Shown here in pieces: positions 26,228-34,510 of a DNA stretch of 64,000 bases. Positions within the stretch are counted from its first letter, which is position 1, and the number at the start of each line of letters is the position of its first letter. Under the pieces are notes generated by a model. The model made no database searches. It had not been told where the DNA came from and saw only the letters and a list, made by a program, of their open reading frames with translations. The stretch covers positions 2,046,001 through 2,110,000 of the forward strand of contig OZ220718.1 in NCBI GenBank assembly GCA_965116765.1. Reading direction: 5' to 3'. The position numbers and the translations under genes are program-made. This DNA is from JAJEEA01 sp965116765. Its GTDB lineage: Bacteria > Acidobacteriota > Vicinamibacteria > Vicinamibacterales > UBA8438.

Positions 26228-27178
26228 ATGCGCGATGCCGACTTCCGGCCGGGGTCCGGCGACGCGGCCGCAGGCCCGCCTGACCCGGTTCCCCCCGCGG
26301 CCTCGACCGATTCTCCCGTGACCGGGAGCCGGTCGGGATCGGCCGCGCCGGGCCTCGACGAGCGGATCGCCCGATTGCGCGCCCGGCTGGCCGCGCTGGA
26401 CCGAGCGGTGGTCTGCTTCTCGGGCGGCGTCGACTCCGGCTACCTGCTGGCGGAGGCGGCACGGGTCCTGGGCGACCGGGCGACGGCCCTCACCGCGGTC
26501 TCGCCGAGCCTGGCCCCCGAGGAACGGGCGGACGCCGAGGAGCTCGCGCGGCAGCTCGGCACGCGCCACGTGCTGGTCGAGACCCACGAGCTCGACGATG
26601 CGCGCTACGCGTCGAACCCCGTCGACCGCTGCTACTTCTGCAAGAACGAGGTGTACGGCGTGGCGGTGAGGGAGGCGGCCCGCCTCGGGGCGGCGCACGT
26701 GCTGGACGGGTTCAACGTCGACGACCGCGGCGACCACCGGCCCGGCCGCCGGGCCGCGCGCGAGCAGGGGGTCCGCTCGCCCCTCGACGAGACCGGGTTC
26801 GGCAAGGCGGACATCCGCGAGGCGGCGCGGCGACTGGGGCTGCCGGTGTGGGACAAGCCGGCCCTCGCCTGCCTGTCGAGCCGGTTCCCCTACGGCACCG
26901 GGATCACGCCCGAGCGGCTGGCCCGCGTCGCCGCCGGCGAGCGGGCGCTGCGCGAGCTGGGGTTCCGGGTGTGCCGGGTGCGGTTCCACGGCGCCACCGC
27001 CCGCATCGAGGTCGAGCCGCACGAGATTCCCCGGCTGCGGAGCCCCGGCGTGCGGGCCGAGGTCGTGCGGCGGTTCCGCGACGCCGGCTTCGCGCGGGTG
27101 ACGGTCGACCCGCGGGGCTACCGTCGGGGCTCGCTCAACGAGGCGCTGCCGACAGGGACCCCGGAGGCGTCGGCGTAG
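26228..27178 (+). CDS. larE: ATP-dependent sacrificial sulfur transferase LarE (probable Fe-S type)
   Basis: This 316-residue PP-loop protein activates a nicotinate-derived mononucleotide with ATP and inserts sulfur, the step that builds the nickel-pincer cofactor of lactate racemase-like enzymes. The ATP loop is SGGVDSG (Ser65). Three cysteines are conserved: two in RCYFCK (135, 138) and one in LACLSSRFPYG (215). That pattern fits LarE enzymes that use a [4Fe-4S] cluster as sulfur carrier rather than sacrificing one cysteine; this subtype is inferred. The first ~40 residues are low-complexity and may not all be translated. No larA, larB or larC is nearby. Confidence 0.85.
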   Translation: MRDADFRPGSGDAAAGPPDPVPPAASTDSPVTGSRSGSAAPGLDERIARLRARLAALDRAVVCFSGGVDSGYLLAEAARVLGDRATALTAVSPSLAPEERADAEELARQLGTRHVLVETHELDDARYASNPVDRCYFCKNEVYGVAVREAARLGAAHVLDGFNVDDRGDHRPGRRAAREQGVRSPLDETGFGKADIREAARRLGLPVWDKPALACLSSRFPYGTGITPERLARVAAGERALRELGFRVCRVRFHGATARIEVEPHEIPRLRSPGVRAEVVRRFRDAGFARVTVDPRGYRRGSLNEALPTGTPEASA

Positions 27179-27194
27179 ACCCGCCCGTCGTCGC

Positions 27195-28076
27195 CTACAC
27201 CTCCGCTCGTGGCCCGGCCCTGGGAGTCTGCGGCGTAGAACGGTGCAGACTCCCGGCAGGGTCGGTTGGGCGCCCGGCGGAGCCGGAAGCGACGATCGGG
27301 GGCTTGGCCTCGGCCGGCTCGACCAGCAGATCGGCGAGGCGCATTCCCCCGAGCCGATAGGGGTTCACGACCTCGTCGGCCCCCGCCTGCAGCATCCGCT
27401 GCTCGGCGCCCTCGCCGTCCGCCCGCGCCACGATGACGAGCCCGGGGTTCAGCGACCGCGCGGTCAGCACCGCGTAGAGGTTGTGGGCGTCGTCGGCGAG
27501 GCAGCACACGAGTCCGCGGGCGTGCTCGACGTTGGCGGCCCGGAGAGACGACTCCTGCGACCCGTCCCCGGTCACCACCGGGAGCCCCGCCGCTGCCAGC
27601 GCCTCGGTCTGCTCGACGCGCGCCTCGACCACCACCACCTGCCGGCCCGCCCGGCGCAGGGCGTCGACGGCCGCGCGGCCCATGCGCCCGTAGCCGCAGA
27701 CGACGTCGTGGCCGCTCATCCGTTCGATCATTCGGACCCTCCGGACATGCCCCAGGTAGCGCCGCAGCTCGCCCTCCATGATCGAGCGGCCGACCTCGGA
27801 GGCGAGGAACAGGAAGACGCCGATGCCGGTCCCGAGCAGGGCCACCGTCAGCGCCTGGCCGGCCGGCGAGAGGGGGAACACGTGGCCGAAGCCGACGGTG
27901 GTGATGGTGATGACGGTCATGTAGAACGCGTCCCACCACGGCACCCCCTCGACGAGCCGGTAGCCGGCGGCGCCGGCGATGAACAGGCCCAGGACGAGCG
28001 CGGTCGCCCGCGCGAGCCGGTACGGCGTCGCCACGACGGTCGCGCCGGGACCGGCGGAGGGCTGCTCGGTGACCAC
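27195..28076 (-). CDS. Potassium channel protein with RCK/TrkA-N domain
   Basis: This 293-residue protein has two membrane helices around a pore loop with the selectivity filter TTVGFG. It then has a Rossmann RCK domain (VVCGYGRMGRAAVDALRRAG, nucleotide-binding GxGxxG variant). It should be a homotetrameric, ligand-gated K+ channel of the inner membrane. The RCK C-terminal subdomain is absent. The protein instead ends in a ~35-residue Pro/Ser/Arg tail that is encoded by dispersed element copy B. GTG 28076 is the chosen start; the Shine-Dalgarno site is weak. Confidence 0.85.
   Translation of the reverse strand: MVTEQPSAGPGATVVATPYRLARATALVLGLFIAGAAGYRLVEGVPWWDAFYMTVITITTVGFGHVFPLSPAGQALTVALLGTGIGVFLFLASEVGRSIMEGELRRYLGHVRRVRMIERMSGHDVVCGYGRMGRAAVDALRRAGRQVVVVEARVEQTEALAAAGLPVVTGDGSQESSLRAANVEHARGLVCCLADDAHNLYAVLTARSLNPGLVIVARADGEGAEQRMLQAGADEVVNPYRLGGMRLADLLVEPAEAKPPIVASGSAGRPTDPAGSLHRSTPQTPRAGPRAEV
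27219..27307 (+). repeat. Dispersed palindromic element, copy B
   Basis: Helix 1 pairs CTGGGAGTCTGC with GCAGACTCCCGG (one G-T pair). Helix 2 is CCCG with CGGG where copies A and C have CCCA and TGGG, a compensatory change. This copy starts 40 bases after the larE stop. Read on the minus strand it encodes the C-terminal tail of the K+ channel protein. Confidence 0.85.
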
Positions 28077-28227
28077 TGAAGGCTCTCGACGGCGAATGCC
28101 GACACCACTATAGGCCAGCCATGACGACGCGACCCGACGCAGCCGCCGGGCCAAGGATGATGGGCCGGGGCCGAAGTGAAGTCCACAATCTCGAGTTCGG
28201 ACTCGCCCTGCCAACGCCCCTGCCACG

Positions 28228-28488
28228 GTGGCAACCACGGGCACTCCCGGCGCCGAAAGCGAATCGCCGCCCGCCGGGGATCGCGGGGCGTTGGCGATTC
28301 GCGCGAACGTGTCGAAAGAGCGCGACCAGAGGCTCGTACCCGGCGAGTTGCTCTACCAGTACGAGCCGCATTACTTCAGCGTCTTGCGTCACCCGCCTGA
28401 GGTACGGACAGAAGAACGGCTGTACTATGAACCGTGCGCCGGTTGCGGGCGGGCATCCAACGATCCTCTGTGCACATGCCCTCTGTAG
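28228..28488 (+). CDS. Possible small cysteine-rich protein
   Basis: This is an open frame of 86 codons in the 434-base gap 28077-28510. The second half looks coding: it has Tyr/Glu-rich sequence and four cysteines (PCAGCG and CTCPL) that could form a zinc site. The first ~25 residues are doubtful and there is no Shine-Dalgarno site before 28228, so a later start is likely. It could equally be a relic. The family is not recognised. Confidence 0.35.
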   Translation: MATTGTPGAESESPPAGDRGALAIRANVSKERDQRLVPGELLYQYEPHYFSVLRHPPEVRTEERLYYEPCAGCGRASNDPLCTCPL

Positions 28489-28510
28489 CCGGCGGGCGGG
28501 CGTTGCCCGC

Positions 28511-30100
28511 TCACGCCCGCGCCGCCTCGAAGCCGGCGACGTTCCGGGTCTCGCGGCTGAACTCGACCCCGACCAGGTGGACGGACCGGCCCTGGCCGCG
28601 GTACTTCTCGGCGTAGCCGCGGTCCCGCAGTTGGGCCATCGCCGACCCCGCACCCCACCCCGCGATCTCCACGACCTTGAACTCGAAGAGATAGACGTGG
28701 TCGTCGACGCGAACCGCCATGTCCAGACGCCCGCGGCTGGTGCTGTCCTCGACCGTCACCTCGAGTCCCGCGCCAGCCACCCAGGAGTAGAACACGCTGG
28801 CGTAGTAGCCCTCGTAGCGGGCAATGTCGTTGTTCGAGTGCCATTGGTGGGGAATGCCGGCAAAAAACGCGTGCAGCAGCGCTTCCAGGCCGGGGAGGTC
28901 GGCGGCGGCGAGCAGATCGAACAATCGAGCGCGCTGCGCCGTCTGGCGCGCGGGGTCGCCCGTCAGGATGCTCAGCAGGCTCCGGTTCAGGCTCTGCCGC
29001 ACCTCCCGGTTCGGGTAGCCGAGCCGGTAGTAAGTCTCGCCGCCGCGCGACTCGGCGCCCCGGATGGTCAGGTAGCCGGTCTGGAACAGCAACGCCTCGG
29101 GGGCAATCCGGTCCACGTCGAAGGCGGACAACAGATCGTCGCTGCCCGGAAGGTCGTCCAGGTCGACGGCGCTCACGTTGCGCGTCAGCAGCGTCTCGAC
29201 CAGGAACGTCGGCGTGCCGGTCTCGAACCACCAGGGGCCGAACTGCCGGCGGTCGAACAGCAGAAGCACGTCGTAGGGGTTGTAGACCTGTTCCTCCCCC
29301 AGCCAGTTGTAGCCGTTGTACCAGGTACGGATCGCGTCGCGGTCGAGGCCCGGCAGTTCAGGTGCGAACACGATGTCGAGGTCCGCCTCGGTGTAGCCGC
29401 AGACGGCCGAGTAGCGCGGGTCGAGGGTGATGTCGGTCAGGTTGTTGAGGCCCGAGAACAGACTGACCTTGGAGAACTTGCTGACGCCGGTGAGAAACGT
29501 GAAGCGGACGTGCGCGTCGCAGTCCTTGACCACCGCGTACAGACCGCGCAGGAAGTCACGGTTCGCGCGGGCCACGCCGGGAACGTCCAGCGCGTCCAGG
29601 ATCGGCTTGTCGTACTCGTCGACCAGCACGACCACGCGCCGACCGGCGCGCTGGTGCAGCCTCTGCAACAGGTGGCGGAACCGTTCCGGGGCGGCGGTGT
29701 AGCCCGGCCCCGCCCCGGCCGCCGTTTCGACCACGTCGAGCTGCGCCATGACGTTCGCGTGCAGGTGACCCGGCTCTCGGAAGTGGCCGCCGCCGAAGCT
29801 CAGGCGCACGACGGGGTGGCGGAGGGACCAATCCCAGTGACCGTGGATGTCCAGCCCCGCGAACAGCGCCTCGTTGCCCTCGAACAGGTCCTTGATTGTA
29901 TCGAGCAGCAGGCTCTTGCCGAAACGCCGCGGACGCGACAGGAAGTAGTGCTTGCCGCCGTCCGCCATCCGCCGCACGTAAGGGGTCTTGTCGACGTAGT
30001 AGTAGCCGCCTTCACGGATCTCCCGAAAGGTCTGGATGCCCAAGGGCAGTCTGCGCCGCCGCCGGGCGTCCGATTCGACGGATCGGCCGTTCTCGGTCAT
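28511..30100 (-). CDS. AAA-ATPase-like protein with C-terminal PD-(D/E)xK nuclease domain
   Basis: This 529-residue protein has the N-terminal AAA-ATPase-like domain (YYVDKTPYVRRMADGG, then FLSRPRRFGKSLLLDTIKDL with a Walker A variant). A Walker B-like VVVLVDEYDKPI follows. The C-terminal PDDEXK_9-type nuclease domain has GRLDMAVRVDDHVYLFEFKV with the D...ExK core. These proteins are spread by horizontal transfer in anaerobes and environmental bacteria, and their role is unknown; defence or mobile-element functions have been proposed. ATG 30100 has GGAGG very close; ATG 30157 is an alternative. Confidence 0.85.
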   Translation of the reverse strand: MTENGRSVESDARRRRRLPLGIQTFREIREGGYYYVDKTPYVRRMADGGKHYFLSRPRRFGKSLLLDTIKDLFEGNEALFAGLDIHGHWDWSLRHPVVRLSFGGGHFREPGHLHANVMAQLDVVETAAGAGPGYTAAPERFRHLLQRLHQRAGRRVVVLVDEYDKPILDALDVPGVARANRDFLRGLYAVVKDCDAHVRFTFLTGVSKFSKVSLFSGLNNLTDITLDPRYSAVCGYTEADLDIVFAPELPGLDRDAIRTWYNGYNWLGEEQVYNPYDVLLLFDRRQFGPWWFETGTPTFLVETLLTRNVSAVDLDDLPGSDDLLSAFDVDRIAPEALLFQTGYLTIRGAESRGGETYYRLGYPNREVRQSLNRSLLSILTGDPARQTAQRARLFDLLAAADLPGLEALLHAFFAGIPHQWHSNNDIARYEGYYASVFYSWVAGAGLEVTVEDSTSRGRLDMAVRVDDHVYLFEFKVVEIAGWGAGSAMAQLRDRGYAEKYRGQGRSVHLVGVEFSRETRNVAGFEAARA

Positions 30101-30372
30101 CCACCTCCGGCGCCTCCGCTCGTCGCACGGGCGGAGCGCCCGGCTCAGAACGTCCATTCTGTCACGACTCCCGGCTCGGGCGGCCGTGCTGCGGCATGCA
30201 GCCGGCGAAGTCGCCGTCGTCCAGGTTGTCGCAGGACCCGAGCTACCGCTCTCGGTCAGGCCCCTGGCGGCCCGGATGATCAGGCTGGCGTGATCGGCGA
30301 GGTGCTCGACGACTTGAAGACGGGGTGGTGCACGGCCACGCCCGCGCCCGGCCCGCCGACGCGCCCCGGCGG

Positions 30373-30401
30373 TTGTCGCGCGGTCGGGAAGCCGTCAGAA
30401 T
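30373..30401 (+). promoter_or_regulatory. Candidate promoter of the M20 peptidase gene, leaderless
   Basis: TTGTCG (30373-30378) and CAGAAT (30396-30401) are separated by 17 bases. ATG 30409 follows seven bases after the -10, so the transcript would be leaderless, in keeping with the absence of a Shine-Dalgarno site. Confidence 0.4.
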
Positions 30402-30408
30402 AGCGCCC

Positions 30409-31866
30409 ATGTCCGATGCAGCTCGATTGCGCCGCCCGGAACCCGCCGTGGAGACCTCGCGGGGGCTGACGCCCCGCGGCCGCCGCGCGGCGGCCGCTCT
30501 CGCCCTGTGGTCCGTAGCCGCCGCGGCCGGCGCGGCCGCCCAGGAGCCCGACTTCGAGCGGGCCAGGGACGAGGCGGTGTCCCTGCTGCAGGCCCTGGTG
30601 CGCATCGACACCAGCAGCCCGCCGGGGAACGAGACCGAGGTCGTCGAGGCCGTCGAGTCGGTGCTCGACGAAGCCGGCATCGACTCGACGGTCCTCGCGC
30701 TCGATCCGACCCGCGCCAACCTCGTGGCGAGGCTGCGTGGGGACGGGTCGAAGCGCCCCATCCTGCTGATGGCCCACACCGACGTGGTCGGCGTCGACCG
30801 GGACGACTGGTCGGTCGACCCCTTCGGCGGCGTCATCCGCAACGGCTATCTCTGGGGCCGCGGCGCGGTGGACGACAAGGGCCAGCTCGCGGCGATGGTG
30901 CAGGTGCTGCTGCTGCTCGAGCGCCACCGGGTGCCGCTGTCCCGAGACGTCATCCTGCTCGCCGAGGCGGGCGAGGAGGGAACGACGGAGGTCGGCATCG
31001 ACTTCGTCGTCGAGCAGCACTTCGACGCCATCGACGCCGAGTTCGCCCTCAACGAGGGGGGGCAGATGACGGCGTCGAACGGCGCCGTCGACGTCGTGAG
31101 CGTCGCCACCACCGAGAAGGTGCCGTGGCGCGGCATCCGCCTCGTGGCCCGCGGCACCGCCGGCCACGGCTCGGCCCCGCGGCTCGACAACCCCATCGTG
31201 CGGCTCGCCGCGGCGGTGGCCAGGGTGGGGAGCTACCAGGCGCCGATGCGGCTGAACGAGACCACGCGCGCCTTTCTCGACCGGCTCGCCGACGTCAGCC
31301 CGCCCGACGTCGCGTTCCGCTACCGGAACCTCGAGAACGACCGGTGGCGCGAGACCATCCGGCAGACGTTGCGCGAGACGGACATCGGGGTCAGCGCCAT
31401 GCTCCAGACCACCATCTCGCCCAACGTCATCCGCGGCGGGTTCCGCCGCAACGTCATCCCCGCCGAGGCCGAGGCCGAGCTCGACGTCCGCGCCCTGCCC
31501 GACGAGGACCTCGACCGCTTCCTCGCCACCCTTCGCGACCTCGTCGACGACCCGGCGGTGCGGGTGACCCCCCCCACCAGCATGCGGCCGGCGGCGCCTC
31601 CCTCGCGCCTCGACAGCGAGATGTTCCTCGCCCTGGAACGGGTGCAACGGCGGATGTTCCCGGAGGCCATCACCCTGCCCACGATGCTGGCGGCGGCCAC
31701 CGACTCCGCCCAGCTTCGCGCCAGGGGCGTGCAGACCTACGGCATCGGCATGATCCGCGACGAACGCAGCGGCGTCCACGGGACCGACGAGCGGGTGTCC
31801 ATCGAAGCGCTGGGCGTCTTCCTCGAGTACTTGTACCGGGTCGTCACGGAGGTGGCGGCCCGCTGA
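30409..31866 (+). CDS. Exported M20-family metallopeptidase
   Basis: This 485-residue dinuclear zinc peptidase has the full set of ligands. His is in LMAHTDVVGVD, the bridging Asp in GRGAVDDKGQ, and the catalytic Glu pair in EAGEEGTTE. A further acid is in ALNEGGQ and the last His in GVHGTDERV. The dimerisation domain lies between about residues 215 and 370. A hydrophobic segment near residues 27-43 (ending GAAAQ) is a signal peptide with a long n-region, so the enzyme is exported. It probably removes residues from peptides or cleaves dipeptides. Carboxypeptidase or ArgE/DapE-like substrates cannot be separated by sequence. Confidence 0.88.
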   Translation: MSDAARLRRPEPAVETSRGLTPRGRRAAAALALWSVAAAAGAAAQEPDFERARDEAVSLLQALVRIDTSSPPGNETEVVEAVESVLDEAGIDSTVLALDPTRANLVARLRGDGSKRPILLMAHTDVVGVDRDDWSVDPFGGVIRNGYLWGRGAVDDKGQLAAMVQVLLLLERHRVPLSRDVILLAEAGEEGTTEVGIDFVVEQHFDAIDAEFALNEGGQMTASNGAVDVVSVATTEKVPWRGIRLVARGTAGHGSAPRLDNPIVRLAAAVARVGSYQAPMRLNETTRAFLDRLADVSPPDVAFRYRNLENDRWRETIRQTLRETDIGVSAMLQTTISPNVIRGGFRRNVIPAEAEAELDVRALPDEDLDRFLATLRDLVDDPAVRVTPPTSMRPAAPPSRLDSEMFLALERVQRRMFPEAITLPTMLAAATDSAQLRARGVQTYGIGMIRDERSGVHGTDERVSIEALGVFLEYLYRVVTEVAAR

Positions 31867-31917
31867 ACGGCAGGCGTCGAACCGGCCGCGGCGGCGGACG
31901 GGGCCGACACGCGGCGC

Positions 31918-32139
31918 TCAGTGGATGACCTGATCGTCGATGGCTTCGTCGAGGAGGTCCTCGACCGGCTCGAGATGGGGAATCTCGAGGGCGCGCACCG
32001 ACTTGATGGCGATCGTCAGGGCCTCGTCGGCGGTCCAGGACAAGGCGTCGGCCCGGAGCCGTGCGCGCGTCTGCCTGAGCTGGCGGAGCACCTGCGCCCG
32101 GTCGAATCGCTGGCCTTCACAATGCTCGCAGAAACTCAT
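31918..32139 (-). CDS. Small conserved hypothetical protein with CxxC start
   Basis: This 73-residue, mostly helical, acidic protein begins MSFCEHCEGQRFD. The single CxxC could bind metal with a partner chain. It ends EPVEDLLDEAIDDQVIH. GGGA precedes ATG 32139. It faces the M20 peptidase gene. The family is not recognised. Confidence 0.55.
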   Translation of the reverse strand: MSFCEHCEGQRFDRAQVLRQLRQTRARLRADALSWTADEALTIAIKSVRALEIPHLEPVEDLLDEAIDDQVIH

Positions 32140-32417
32140 GGCTGTCCCTTTCGTCGTCGCTCCGGCGACCGCCCGGGTGGTCCGACACTCGGCCCTGCCG
32201 GTCCATGCCGCGCGGGACTCCATCACGGGCGGCCGGCTGCCAGCCAAACTGATGCCGGTCAAAACCATAGCACAAACCGCGCCAGGGCAGGAGAAACGCC
32301 CAGTCGCACATGGTACAGTAGTCTCGATGTGCTGCCGGGGTCGCGCGACCCGGCCGGGATGGTTCGTTCGGGAAGGCGGGGCGGGAGAACGGGAGGCGCC
32401 CGGGTCGACCGGCCGTG

Positions 32418-32531
32418 GTCGGTGGCGGCGATGGTCGAGGTTCCCGCGAAACCCGGACTCCCCACCGGCCGAGAGTAGTCGGTGGCGGCGATGGTCGAGG
32501 TTCCCGCGAAACCCGGACTCCCCACCGGCCG
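32418..32531 (+). repeat. Tandem duplication with 60-bp period
   Basis: A 54-base block (starting GTCGGTGGCGGCGATGGTCG and ending CCCCACCGGCCG) occurs at 32418 and again at 32478, identical in both copies. It lies in the 744-base gap 32140-32883, which otherwise holds only element copy D. No gene is supported in that gap. Confidence 0.9.
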
Positions 32532-32759
32532 GGATCGGCAGAGAGGCGACGGGCCCGTGACCGTGCTCCCCAACGGACACGCTGCCACCTGGCAGGGACA
32601 CCGGAGAGCCGCCGGACAGCCGTCGGCTCGCGGCCTGCTGCCGCCGACGCCGCAGCGGGGCGGCCCCTGCCGTCGGCCCCGGAGCGGTGAGCGCGGGGAG
32701 CTCCGGGCGAGCCGGCAGGTTGGCACGCAGCGTGCTTGTCAATCTGGCGACGATCACGG

Positions 32760-32850
32760 ATCCAGGCGAATGCGCCGCGGACACGGCGCAGATTCCTGGA
32801 GGGTCGCCCGGGCGCCCGGCGGAGCCGAAGGCGGCGATGGGCGGGCCAGG
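32760..32850 (+). repeat. Dispersed palindromic element, copy D
   Basis: A diverged copy: helix 1 pairs CCAGG..GAAT with ATTCCTGG, with an inner GCGCCG/CGGCGC helix. Helix 2 is GCCCG with TGGGC (one G-T pair) around GCCGAAGGC. It ends 34 bases before the start of the PEGA-domain gene and so would be in its 5' leader. Confidence 0.75.
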
Positions 32851-32883
32851 ACCGAGCGGGTCGTCCGGAGGGAGGAAATCGCC

Positions 32884-34284
32884 ATGAAACGTCTCTCACG
32901 TGCGCTCTGCATCGCGGTCTTCGCGGCCGCGTGGTCCATACCCCTCGGCACGATGGCCGAGGCGGGCCAGGCCAGACAGCGCGGGTCGCGGCCCGGGCAG
33001 GCGCAACGCGCGCCCCAGCGTGCGCCGCAACGGGCGGCCCCGCCGCGGGCGGCGCCGACGCGTCGGGCGACCCCACCCCGCCGGGCGGCCGGAGCCTCGC
33101 GCCCGTCCGCTCCCCCCGCCGCCCGCCGCGGAGGGTCCCAGCGCGCGGCGCCGCGGGCTTCCGCCCCCGCGCGCGACCGTGGAAGCCGGGCCGGAAGGAC
33201 GGCCCCCCGGGCCACGGACCGCGCCGTCCCTCGACGCGCCGCTCCCCGCAGCCGCATCGGCGAGACGTCCCCGAGGGACGCCGGCCGCTCCCGGGCCGTG
33301 GGTCGGGCCCCGGACCGCCGCGACGGAGGGAGCCGGGCCGGAGCGACGGCCCCCCGCACGCCCACCCGGCGGGCCGTCCCCGAGCGCGCCGCTCCCCGCA
33401 GCCGCATCGCCGGGACGTCGCCGCGGGACACCGGCCGCCCACGAGCCGTGAGACGCACACCGTCTCGCGGCACCGGCGGAACTGCACCGGGAGACGCTGA
33501 CCGCCGGGTGGGCAACCGCACCACACCCCGGGGAGGCCCCGCCGATGCGGCCCGGCGGGTGGCGCGGCCGCGCCGGGCGCCGGACGCCGGCGTCACCGGA
33601 AACGGCCGCCGCGCCGGCGCACGGCCACGCGGAGAGCCGGGCGTCGGGGTCGTCGACAACGCCCGGCGTGGCGGGCGCATCGCGGGCACCGCCCCGGGCG
33701 CGAGGACCGGACGCCGGGGCGCCTCCGTCGTCGACCGGCGCGGCCCGCGCGGCAACGCCATCCGGCGCGCCGACGCGCCGCTGACGTCACGGCCCATCGT
33801 CGTCAACAACTACGTCGACGGCGGAAGGCGCGGCTACCGGGGATTCCGCGGCTACCGCGGCCGACACCGCTACGGCATCCCGCACATCCACGGCAGCTAC
33901 TTCTACTTCCCGGGCTACAGCACCTTCAGCCTCGGCGTCGCGGTGGGGTCCGGCCTGCGCTACTACGACCCCTACTGGAATCCCTACTGGTACGGCTACT
34001 ACGGCCATCGGTACGGCTACAGCGCCTGGGACTGGGGGGCGAGATACGACTACTACACCGGCAGCCTGCGCCTGAAGGTCCAGCCCCGCTTCGCCGAGGT
34101 GTACGTCGACGGGTACTACGCGGGCCAGGTCGACAACTACGACGGCATCTTTCAGCGGCTGCGTCTCGAGGAGGGGCCGCACCACATCGAGATCCGCTAC
34201 CCCGGCTTCGTGCCCCTGGAGTTCGAGGTCATGATCCTGCCGGGCGAGACGATCACCTACGAGGGCTTTCTGCAACCGCTCTGA
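32884..34284 (+). CDS. Exported Arg/Pro/Ala-rich protein with C-terminal PEGA domain
   Basis: This 466-residue protein has a signal peptide (residues 1-27, MAEAG). A ~270-residue disordered basic region of RAAPPRAAPTRR-type sequence follows. A Gly/Tyr-rich stretch comes next (YRGFRGYRGR, then YYDPYWNPYWYGYYGHRYGY). The C-terminal PEGA domain has SLRLKVQPRFAEVYVDGYYA and GPHHIEIRYPGFVP. PEGA domains are found in surface-exposed proteins, where they are thought to mediate contacts with other proteins or the cell wall. The basic region contains a 150-bp internal duplication. GGAGG precedes ATG 32884. Confidence 0.85.
   Translation: MKRLSRALCIAVFAAAWSIPLGTMAEAGQARQRGSRPGQAQRAPQRAPQRAAPPRAAPTRRATPPRRAAGASRPSAPPAARRGGSQRAAPRASAPARDRGSRAGRTAPRATDRAVPRRAAPRSRIGETSPRDAGRSRAVGRAPDRRDGGSRAGATAPRTPTRRAVPERAAPRSRIAGTSPRDTGRPRAVRRTPSRGTGGTAPGDADRRVGNRTTPRGGPADAARRVARPRRAPDAGVTGNGRRAGARPRGEPGVGVVDNARRGGRIAGTAPGARTGRRGASVVDRRGPRGNAIRRADAPLTSRPIVVNNYVDGGRRGYRGFRGYRGRHRYGIPHIHGSYFYFPGYSTFSLGVAVGSGLRYYDPYWNPYWYGYYGHRYGYSAWDWGARYDYYTGSLRLKVQPRFAEVYVDGYYAGQVDNYDGIFQRLRLEEGPHHIEIRYPGFVPLEFEVMILPGETITYEGFLQPL
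33237..33409 (+). repeat. 150-bp internal duplication in the PEGA gene
   Basis: GCTCCCCGCAGCCGCATCG occurs at 33241 and 33391, and flanking sequence matches in register, giving repeated RAAPRSRI.TSPRD.GR.RAV protein segments. The 150-bp period keeps frame. Confidence 0.7.
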
Positions 34285-34310
34285 CCGCGTCGCGCAGGCC
34301 GGCGGCCTCG

Positions 34311-34353
34311 GGAGCCCGCGGCGAAGCCGACTCGCGGCGTCGCCGCGGGCTCC
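34311..34353 (+). terminator. Strong hairpin after the PEGA gene, possible terminator
   Basis: A perfect 14-bp stem, GGAGCCCGCGGCGA with TCGCCGCGGGCTCC, encloses a 15-base loop 26 bases after the stop codon. Only a short T-poor tail follows, so it may act as a terminator or an mRNA 3'-end stabiliser. Confidence 0.5.
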
Positions 34354-34439
34354 GGCCTTCCCCAAATCCGGGCGGCGGGTCGGGCTCGCCGCCTGCCCGA
34401 CCTCCCGGCGACACCCCGGCCGCCGCGCCCGGGACGCTC

Positions 34440-34510
34440 GCCGTGGACGGCGTGGACTCCGGCAGGGTCGATTGGGCCGAGCGGGACCGAAGACGACAAT
34501 CGGCGGGCTA
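34440..34510 (+). repeat. Dispersed palindromic element, copy E (5' arm degraded)
   Basis: The first arm of helix 1 is eroded, but GTGGACTCCGGCAGGGTCG is clear. Helix 2 has become GCCGA with TCGGC, a double compensatory change from GCCCA/TGGGC. Its last bases (GGGCTA) supply the TAG stop of the DUF2007 gene on the other strand. Confidence 0.7.

Noticed and set aside
34311..34353. Another element copy based on the strong GGAGCCCGCGG hairpin
   Set aside because: The stem lacks the TCTGC/GCAGA core and the conserved second part, so it is better read as a gene-end hairpin.
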